Below, piece by piece: positions 57,618-64,000 of a DNA stretch of 64,000 nt (the stretch's first letter is position 1; every line of letters begins with the position of its first letter). This DNA is from Proteus mirabilis ATCC 29906 (GTDB lineage: Bacteria; Pseudomonadota; Gammaproteobacteria; Enterobacterales; Enterobacteriaceae), in NCBI RefSeq assembly GCF_000160755.1, contig NZ_GG668583.1:135892-199891 (forward strand), given 5' to 3'. The notes beneath the pieces were generated by a model. The model saw nothing but the letters and a program-made list of their open reading frames with translations. It was not told where the DNA came from and searched no databases. The translations under genes were made by a program, and so were the position numbers.

Positions 57618-57651
57618 AAAAAACCGGCACTGCTTTCGCAATGCCGGTTTT
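57618..57651 (-). terminator. Terminator of glyS, copy 2 of the duplicated sequence
   Basis: Identical over a 34-base core to the hairpin at 56769-56802. On the - strand it lies 28 bases after the glyS stop and is followed by a T run. Confidence 0.88.
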
Positions 57652-57679
57652 ATGTTGTTGTATGACTAAGTTTTATAAC

Positions 57680-59752
57680 TTATTGTAAAACAGAAATATC
57701 AGCGACTTTTAAGAACAACTCGCGTAATTCATGTAGCATGGTTAAACGGTTGACACGAATTTCTTCGTCTTTATCCATTACCATCACTTTATCAAAGAAG
57801 TTATTCACAACATCACGTAAAGAGGCGAGTTCAACTAATGCTTCTTGGTATTTACGTTCAGCAAATAGAGGGGCTAGCTTATCTTGTAGCACAGAAAGAT
57901 TAGCCGCTAGCTGAACTTCTTCAGGCGCTTTTAGCACCGAGGCTAATACTTTATCGTTGAGCTTAACATCTGCTGATTTTGCTAAGATATTAGAAACACG
58001 TTTATTGGCTTCGGCTAATGCAGCTGCTTCTTCTAAGGTTCGGAAGTAAGTAACGGCTTTTACACGAGCGTTAAAGTCAGCAGGTTGTGTTGGGCGGCGC
58101 GCTAATACCGCTTGAATAGTATCAATACTATAACCCAGCTCTTGATACCAAGCACGGAAACGACCTAGCATAAACTCTACGACATCACTGACGACATTTT
58201 TGTTCGTCAGTTTGTCACCATATAAGCGAGCCGCTTCTTGGGTTAATTCTTCAATATCTAATGGTAAATCTTGTTCAACAATAATACGTAGCACACCAAG
58301 GGCAGCACGACGTAAAGCGAAAGGATCTTTATCCCCTTTAGGGTGTTGACCAATACCAAAGATACCCGCCAGCGTATCCATTTTTTCAGCTATAGCGACA
58401 GCACTTGCTACTGGGTTAGATGGTAGTGCATCACCTGCAAAACGTGGTTGATATTGCTCTTTTAATGCGACAGCAACTTCTTCATCTTCACCATCATGGC
58501 GAGCATAATGCATCCCCATAACCCCTTGGGTATCGGTGAATTCAAACACCATATTGGTCATTAAGTCACATTTTGATAATAAACCAGCACGTGTTGCTTT
58601 ATTGACATCAGCACCCATTTTCTCAGCAATAAAACCGGCGAGAGCTTGAATACGGTCTGTTTTGTCGCGTAGAGAGCCTAAATCTTTTTGGAAAAGAACA
58701 GTTTCAAGGCGTGGTAAGTTATCTTCTAAACGCTGTTTTCGGTCAGTTTTAAAGAAGAATTCCGCATCCGCTAAACGAGGGCGAACCACTTTTTCGTTAC
58801 CACTGATTATCTGTTGAGGATCAGAGGATTCAATGTTAGAAACGAAAATAAAGTGAGGTAATAGCGCACCTTGTTTATCGTAAACAGGAAAATATTTCTG
58901 ATCGCCTTTCATGGTGTAAACCAGTGCTTCAGCCGGAACTTCAAGGAATTTTTCCTCAAATTTTGCCGTTAACACCACAGGCCATTCAACTAATGAAGTG
59001 ACTTCTTCAACTAGGCTGTCACTTAAATCAGCGACACCACCTAGTTTTTCAGCCGCAAGACGTGCATCATGAAGAATGATGGATTTACGGTTTTCGTAAT
59101 CGGCAATGACCTTACCACGTTCATAAAGGATTTCAGGGTACTGGTCTGCATTATCGATAGTAAATTCAGCTTCACCCATAAAACGGTGGCCACGAATAAT
59201 ACGATCGCTTTGTACACCTAAGATTTCACCGTCAATGAGGGTATCACCCAATAATAAAGTAACAGTATGCACTGGACGCACAAAATGCGTTTCTTTATCA
59301 CCCCAACGCATTAATTTAGGGATAGGCAGTTTTGCCAGTGCATTGCTTACCATACCAGCCAGTAGTTGGTTAACGGCTTCGCCTTTAACTTCAGCACGAT
59401 AAAAGAGCCACTCACCTTTATCCGTTGATAAACGTTCAGCTTGATCAACAGTGATGCCGTTACCTCTAGCCCAACCTTCTGCGGCTTTAGTTGGCTTACC
59501 TTCAGCATCAAATGCTTGCGCTATAGCAGGGCCTCGTTTTTCAACGATCCTATCTGCTTGAGATTTTGCCATATTTGCCACTTTGATGGCTAAACGACGA
59601 GGAGCGGCAAACCAAGATACATCACCATGAGTAATATTGGCGTTATCCAGTTCAGCCGTAAAATGGGTCGCAAAAGATTCGGCTAAAGAACGAAGCGCTT
59701 TCGGCGGTAACTCTTCTGTGCCGATTTCCACAAGGAAAGTCTCAGTTGTCAT
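57680..59752 (-). CDS. glyS: GlyS, glycyl-tRNA synthetase beta subunit
   Basis: The 690-residue beta subunit of the tetrameric bacterial glycyl-tRNA synthetase, starting [17 protein letters not shown] and containing the HD-like region, [10 protein letters not shown] and a C-terminal anticodon-binding domain. It provides tRNA binding; GlyQ provides activation. It begins 9 bases after glyQ. Confidence 0.97.
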   Translation of the reverse strand: MTTETFLVEIGTEELPPKALRSLAESFATHFTAELDNANITHGDVSWFAAPRRLAIKVANMAKSQADRIVEKRGPAIAQAFDAEGKPTKAAEGWARGNGITVDQAERLSTDKGEWLFYRAEVKGEAVNQLLAGMVSNALAKLPIPKLMRWGDKETHFVRPVHTVTLLLGDTLIDGEILGVQSDRIIRGHRFMGEAEFTIDNADQYPEILYERGKVIADYENRKSIILHDARLAAEKLGGVADLSDSLVEEVTSLVEWPVVLTAKFEEKFLEVPAEALVYTMKGDQKYFPVYDKQGALLPHFIFVSNIESSDPQQIISGNEKVVRPRLADAEFFFKTDRKQRLEDNLPRLETVLFQKDLGSLRDKTDRIQALAGFIAEKMGADVNKATRAGLLSKCDLMTNMVFEFTDTQGVMGMHYARHDGEDEEVAVALKEQYQPRFAGDALPSNPVASAVAIAEKMDTLAGIFGIGQHPKGDKDPFALRRAALGVLRIIVEQDLPLDIEELTQEAARLYGDKLTNKNVVSDVVEFMLGRFRAWYQELGYSIDTIQAVLARRPTQPADFNARVKAVTYFRTLEEAAALAEANKRVSNILAKSADVKLNDKVLASVLKAPEEVQLAANLSVLQDKLAPLFAERKYQEALVELASLRDVVNNFFDKVMVMDKDEEIRVNRLTMLHELRELFLKVADISVLQ

Positions 59753-59761
59753 AATAGCCTC

Positions 59762-60667
59762 TTACTTTTTACACATAGGGAAACCAAGCGCCTCACGGGA
59801 AGCATAATAAGCTTCAGCGACGGCTTTGGTTAAAGTACGGATACGTAAAATATAGCGTTGACGCTCTGTAACAGAAATCGCTTTACGTGCATCCAATAAG
59901 TTAAAAGTGTGACCTGCTTTTAAGATACGTTCGTAAGCAGGTAAAGGCAGAGGTTTTTCTAACTCTAACAACTCACGAGCTTCTTTTTCATATTGTTCGA
60001 AACAAGAGAATAAGAAGTCAACATCTGCATATTCAAAGTTATAAGTTGATTGTTCCACTTCATTTTGGTGATAAATATCGCCGTAGGTGGTTTTACCTAA
60101 TGGGCCATCACACCAAACTAAGTCATAAACGCTATCAACGCCTTGAATGTACATTGCCAGACGCTCTAAACCGTAAGTAATTTCGCCAGTGACGGGTTTA
60201 CACTCTAATCCGCCGACTTGTTGGAAATAGGTAAATTGCGTCACTTCCATGCCGTTGAGCCAAACTTCCCAGCCTAATCCCCAAGCACCTAATGTTGGGT
60301 TTTCCCAGTTATCTTCAACAAAACGAATATCATGGATAGTAGGATCTAATCCTAATTCTCTTAAAGAGCCAAGATAAAGCTCTTGGATGTTATCCGGTGA
60401 TGGCTTGATGATAACTTGGAATTGGTAATAGTGCTGTAGACGGTTAGGGTTTTCACCGTAACGTCCGTCAGTTGGACGGCGTGATGGTTGAACATAAGCC
60501 GCTGCAATAGGCTCTGGACCTAATGCTCGTAAACAGGTCATTGGGTGTGAGGTACCTGCTCCTACTTCCATATCTAATGGTTGAACAATGGTACAGCCCT
60601 GACGAGCCCAATAATCCTGTAATGTCAGGATCAGCCCCTGAAAGGTTTTGGTATCAAACTTTTGCAT
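59762..60667 (-). CDS. glyQ: GlyQ, glycyl-tRNA synthetase alpha subunit
   Basis: The 301-residue catalytic alpha subunit. The class II core is visible: [38 protein letters not shown], and [16 protein letters not shown]. The ATG at 60667 gives the family start MQKFDTKTF; 25 upstream in-frame codons are not supported. Length matches E. coli (303). Confidence 0.97.
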   Translation of the reverse strand: MQKFDTKTFQGLILTLQDYWARQGCTIVQPLDMEVGAGTSHPMTCLRALGPEPIAAAYVQPSRRPTDGRYGENPNRLQHYYQFQVIIKPSPDNIQELYLGSLRELGLDPTIHDIRFVEDNWENPTLGAWGLGWEVWLNGMEVTQFTYFQQVGGLECKPVTGEITYGLERLAMYIQGVDSVYDLVWCDGPLGKTTYGDIYHQNEVEQSTYNFEYADVDFLFSCFEQYEKEARELLELEKPLPLPAYERILKAGHTFNLLDARKAISVTERQRYILRIRTLTKAVAEAYYASREALGFPMCKK

Positions 60668-60917
60668 GTTATATCCGCATGGCGATACATAGAATAAAAA
60701 GAAAGGTTTCAGTATACCTTCTAGACGAAAGATATACAGCAAGGAATACGGGCAATTTTCTCTTGATCAAAAAAATAGTGCCTTAATCGTTGTTATGACT
60801 ATGCTCAAATAGCCAGAATGATTTTTTCTTAGTCTATTTACATGTGTTTTTATACAGTATATAAAGAGCGATATCAATTGTATGAATAACACCTATAAAG
60901 AACAAGGAATGTAGCAA

Positions 60918-61499
60918 ATGAATAAACAACGTTGTGATTGGGTAACTCAAGATCCTGAATATCTCGCATACCATGATAATGAATGGGGAAAACCACAGCG
61001 AGATAAATACAAACTTTTTGAGATGATCTGCCTTGAAGGACAACAGGCAGGTTTGTCGTGGTATACCGTATTAAAGAAAAGAGCGGGATTTCGTCGTTGC
61101 TTTTTTGATTTTCGTCCTGAAAAAATAGCACTAATGACTGAAAAAGATGTGGAAACACTACTACAAGATCCGTCTATTATTCGTCATCGTGGCAAAATTA
61201 ACGCCATTATCAATAATGCGCGTGCCTTTTTAGCGATGGAAGCTCAGGGTGAAGATTTCAGTGAATTTATTTGGCAATTTGTTGATGGAAAACCCATTGA
61301 TAACCAGTGGCAGACTATTTCACAGGTTCCTGCTTTTACTGAAATTTCAGATGATATGGCTAAGGCGTTAAAGAAAAAAGGGTTTAAATTTGTTGGTACC
61401 ACCACCTGTTATGCATTTATGCAAGCAGTAGGCATGGTTAACGATCATATACTCTGTTGTTTTTGTCGGCAATCTCAGCCGGAAAGTAGTATTAAATAG
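60918..61499 (+). CDS. tag: Tag, DNA-3-methyladenine glycosylase I
   Basis: A 193-residue constitutive alkylation-repair glycosylase. The zinc-binding Cys and His near the N terminus (RCDWV, YHDNEWG) and near the C terminus (NDHILCCFC) are present, as is the base-pocket segment EMICLEGQQAGLSWYTVLKKR. An AAGGA site lies 8 bases before the ATG. It is divergent from glyQ. Confidence 0.95.
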   Translation: MNKQRCDWVTQDPEYLAYHDNEWGKPQRDKYKLFEMICLEGQQAGLSWYTVLKKRAGFRRCFFDFRPEKIALMTEKDVETLLQDPSIIRHRGKINAIINNARAFLAMEAQGEDFSEFIWQFVDGKPIDNQWQTISQVPAFTEISDDMAKALKKKGFKFVGTTTCYAFMQAVGMVNDHILCCFCRQSQPESSIK

Positions 61500-61671
61500 A
61501 AGAATACTAGTTTAGTTATCTTTAATTGGATTTAAAACTGAATTTATATTTCAATATTGGTTTTAAGGTTGGTGTTGATATTTAAGTATACATCTGTTAA
61601 CGGTTGATGCTGAGTCCGGCTCACGGTATGGTGTTTATCTAATGAAAAACGACAAAGAAGATCCTGCAAAG

Positions 61672-62925
61672 ATGACTCAACTATCACGATTTGGGCAAAA
61701 ATTTGCTCGCCACTCAGGTATTTCTCGCTTGATGCAAGACTTAAATGAAGGAATACGTACACCAGAAGCGGTGATGTTAGGAGGAGGAAATCCTGCCCAT
61801 ATTCCTGAGATGGACAGCTATTTTCACCAATTATTACAAGAGATGGTGAATAATGGCTCATTAAGTGATGCCGTATGTAATTACGATGGGCCACAAGGTA
61901 AAGATGCGATGCTCAACGCCTTGGCTATTTGTTTAAAAGAAAAATTAGGATGGAATATTTCCGCTAAAAATATTGCGCTTACTAACGGCAGTCAAAGTGC
62001 TTTCTTTTATCTTTTTAATTTACTCGGTGGCCAATCTGCTGAGGGTAAAAAGCGCAAAATTCTTTTTCCCATCTCTCCGGAATATATTGGATATGCCGAT
62101 GCCGGATTAGAAGAAGATTTGTTTGTTGCGAATAAACCCACTATTGAAATGCTACCTGATGGACAATTTAAATATCATGTAGATTTTGAACATTTAACGA
62201 TAGGTGATGATATTGGTGCTATTTGTGTTTCTAGACCAACAAATCCAACAGGTAATGTGATCACTGATGATGAAGTAAAAAAGCTGGATGCCTTAGCGAA
62301 AAAACATGATATCCCACTGATTATTGATAATGCTTACGGCGTGCCCTTTCCGGGGATTATTTTTTCCCAAGCAACTCCCCACTGGAATGACAACACCATT
62401 CTTTGTATGAGCCTCTCTAAGCTAGGATTACCGGGGGCTCGTTGTGGCATTATTATCGCTAATGAAGAGCTTATTACTGCAATCACGAATGTGAATGGCA
62501 TTATTAGTCTTGCCCCTGGAGGTATTGGCCCTGCGATGGCATTAGAAATGCTCAAACGTGATGATTTAATGCGATTATCCCAAGAGATAATTAGATCTTT
62601 TTATCATCAACGAGTACTTGAAACTATTGATATTATTCGTCGCTATCTACCTAAAGAGCGTTGCCTTATCCATAAACCGGAAGGGGCTATTTTCTTGTGG
62701 CTTTGGTTTAAAGATTTACCAATCTCAAGTGAAGAACTCTATCGGCGTTTAAAAAAACGTGGTGTATTGATGGTTCCTGGTCACTATTTCTTTCCAGGCT
62801 TAGAAGAGTCGTGGCAACATGCACATCAATGTATGCGAATGAATTATGTACCAGAGCCTGCATTAATTGAAAAAGGAATAAAGATCCTATCGGAAGAGAT
62901 AGAACGATGCTTATCGCCAGAATAA
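61672..62925 (+). CDS. avtA: AvtA, valine-pyruvate aminotransferase
   Basis: A PLP-dependent class I aminotransferase of about 417 residues that makes valine and pyruvate from alanine and 2-ketoisovalerate. Key features: MLGGGNPAHIPEM, ALTNGSQSAFFYLFNL, NPTGNVITDDE and the PLP Lys in SLSKLGLPGARCG. I chose ATG at 61672 because it best aligns with the E. coli start; ATG at 61642 would add 10 residues and neither has a strong ribosome site. Highly similar to E. coli AvtA. Confidence 0.93.
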   Translation: MTQLSRFGQKFARHSGISRLMQDLNEGIRTPEAVMLGGGNPAHIPEMDSYFHQLLQEMVNNGSLSDAVCNYDGPQGKDAMLNALAICLKEKLGWNISAKNIALTNGSQSAFFYLFNLLGGQSAEGKKRKILFPISPEYIGYADAGLEEDLFVANKPTIEMLPDGQFKYHVDFEHLTIGDDIGAICVSRPTNPTGNVITDDEVKKLDALAKKHDIPLIIDNAYGVPFPGIIFSQATPHWNDNTILCMSLSKLGLPGARCGIIIANEELITAITNVNGIISLAPGGIGPAMALEMLKRDDLMRLSQEIIRSFYHQRVLETIDIIRRYLPKERCLIHKPEGAIFLWLWFKDLPISSEELYRRLKKRGVLMVPGHYFFPGLEESWQHAHQCMRMNYVPEPALIEKGIKILSEEIERCLSPE

Positions 62926-62934
62926 ATAAGTAAT

Positions 62935-62968
62935 AAAAATGCCCCTTCAGCGAGAAGAAGGGGCAAAG
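62935..62968 (-). terminator. Terminator on the - strand after yidE
   Basis: An 8-bp GC-rich stem (GCCCCTTC / GAAGGGGC, 62941-62964) followed on the - strand by ATTTTTATT. It points toward avtA, so it probably ends transcripts coming from yidE about 230 bases away; the sequence between holds no gene that I can see. Confidence 0.65.
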
Positions 62969-63197
62969 ACAATAACGAGGACTTTTGAGCATAAGTTTGA
63001 CGGAAAGAAATTGATTACTAAAAGTTAGCAATCCGTCTCAATCTAAATTTCTTAGCACGAGCGCTATTAAAACAGATAATAATAAAATCGATGGCTTAAA
63101 TAAGCCCCTTTTAAGCCCTTTATTATCCTTCTGTAAAGTGAAATTAAGCATTTGATAACAAATTGACTGCAACCATTTAATATATCTATTAAATTCG

Positions 63198-64000
63198 CTA
63201 CAAAGCCCAAATAATCAGTGCCATTAGTTGTGGCGTGATGATACGTAAAAACATAGCTAAAGGATAAACCGTGGCATAAGAAAGTGCGGCAGCACCGCTA
63301 TTTTGATGAATAGAATTAGCGAATGCTAGAGCGGGAGGATCAGTCATCGAGCCTGCAAGTACGCCACATAGGGTAAGGTAATTTAACTTAAAAACGAGAC
63401 GAGCCATTATACCGACTATCAATAATGGGAGTAGTGTGATCGCGATACCATAGCCAATCCAACTTAACCCTTGTCCATATATTAAGGTATCAATAAACTC
63501 GCCACCGGAATTAAGGCCAACCACAGCTAAAAACATGACGATCCCGAGTTCACGTAGTGCAAGATTAGCACTTGGGGGCATAAACCAATAGAGTTTCCCG
63601 AAAGTACCAATACGGCCTAAAATCAAGGCCACGATCAGCGGCCCGCCAGCAAGGCCTAATTTTAGTGCAACAGGGATCCCCGGAATAAAAATAGGGATAG
63701 AGCCTAATAAAACCCCTAAACCAATGCCAATAAAAACAGGCAACATCTGTACTTGTTCTAATTTTTGTCGTGCATTACCTAAAAGTACCGTAATTGCTTC
63801 TATGGCCCCAGGTCTACCCACAACATTTAAAATATCGCCAAACTGTAGCATACTGTTATTACTAGGAATTAGTTCAATTCCTGCTCGATTTAATCGTGTG
63901 ATAACAACATCATATTTTCTTTTTAAATCGAGATCTTTTAATCGTTTACTCAATACTGAGTCATTCGTGACAACAATGCGCACAGATTGTAATTGATGGG
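63198..64000 (-). CDS. yidE: YidE, AspT/YbjL-type transporter, C-terminal part (cut by window edge)
   Basis: The 3' part of yidE, 267 residues, continuing past base 64000 (the frame is open to the edge and encodes HQLQS before VRIVVTND). A TrkA-C/RCK domain ([39 protein letters not shown]) is followed by a transporter domain with the repeated motif [14 protein letters not shown] and, in the second half, [15 protein letters not shown], characteristic of YidE/YbjL and aspartate-alanine exchangers. A GTG at 63983 is not the real start. Function of YidE is not established. Confidence 0.92.
   Translation of the reverse strand, partial: HQLQSVRIVVTNDSVLSKRLKDLDLKRKYDVVITRLNRAGIELIPSNNSMLQFGDILNVVGRPGAIEAITVLLGNARQKLEQVQMLPVFIGIGLGVLLGSIPIFIPGIPVALKLGLAGGPLIVALILGRIGTFGKLYWFMPPSANLALRELGIVMFLAVVGLNSGGEFIDTLIYGQGLSWIGYGIAITLLPLLIVGIMARLVFKLNYLTLCGVLAGSMTDPPALAFANSIHQNSGAAALSYATVYPLAMFLRIITPQLMALIIWAL

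Noticed and set aside
63091-63109. A short palindrome GGCTTA-AA-TAAGCC followed by CCTTTT as the avtA terminator.
   Set aside because: The stem is short and the T run only four bases; too weak to list as a feature.

Overview
The window is chromosomal DNA of an AT-rich enterobacterium, most likely Proteus or a close Morganellaceae relative. Core proteins (PstSCAB-PhoU, OmpR-EnvZ, GreB, Tex, HemN, NtrBC, GlnA, TypA, RluF, XanP, GltS, RecG, TrmH, SpoT, RpoZ, Gmk, GlyQS, Tag, AvtA, YidE) are close to their Escherichia coli counterparts, and much local gene order is shared (hemN-glnG-glnL-glnA-typA; gmk-rpoZ-spoT-trmH-recG-gltS-xanP-yicH). The codon and base composition is much more AT-rich than E. 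coli. The genus is inferred from memory of the proteins, not from a search.

Bases 1-12371 hold the most unusual part: one tightly packed, very AT-rich + strand operon, already running at the left edge. It encodes a type II fatty-acid/polyketide-like pathway: ketoreductase, dehydratase, acyl carrier protein, GcvT-like protein, a fusion of an active ketosynthase (KS) with a KS lacking its catalytic residues, a second KS, a degenerate thiolase-fold protein and a malonyl-transacylase-like protein. It also carries a LolCDE/MacB-like export module whose ATPase-like subunit has lost every nucleotide-binding motif, a small exported helical protein, and a polytopic membrane protein. I infer that it makes and exports an unknown acyl or polyketide product. 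I do not recognise it as a characterised system.

Bases 12395-22485 are mostly on the - strand: a polar amino-acid ABC transporter without an ATPase gene, pstSCAB-phoU with tandem Pho boxes, envZ/ompR and greB. Bases 22667-35741 hold tex, a three-lipoprotein operon (CsgG-like, DUF4810, DUF799), a long AT-rich spacer with an RNA-like fold, hemN, and glnALG with a textbook sigma-54/NtrC control region divergent from typA.

Bases 35742-38539 form a small accessory island between typA and yihX: an IS200/IS605-like end remnant, a 44-residue ORF, an unrecognised two-gene unit, and a HipB-like repressor behind four helically phased operators but with no toxin gene. Bases 38540-53818 return to core genes (yihX, dtd, madA/yiiD, rluF, yicH, xanP, gltS, recG, trmH, spoT, rpoZ, gmk, yicG), with an orphan Phd/YefM-like antitoxin and a possible small RNA upstream of gmk.

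Bases 53955-64000 carry yidR, a two-gene unit with an endonuclease/exonuclease/phosphatase-family enzyme, a HigBA-like toxin-antitoxin cassette bracketed by two identical copies of a terminator sequence, glyQS, tag, avtA and the 3' part of yidE. Starts were refined by ribosome-binding sites and comparison with recalled family members.
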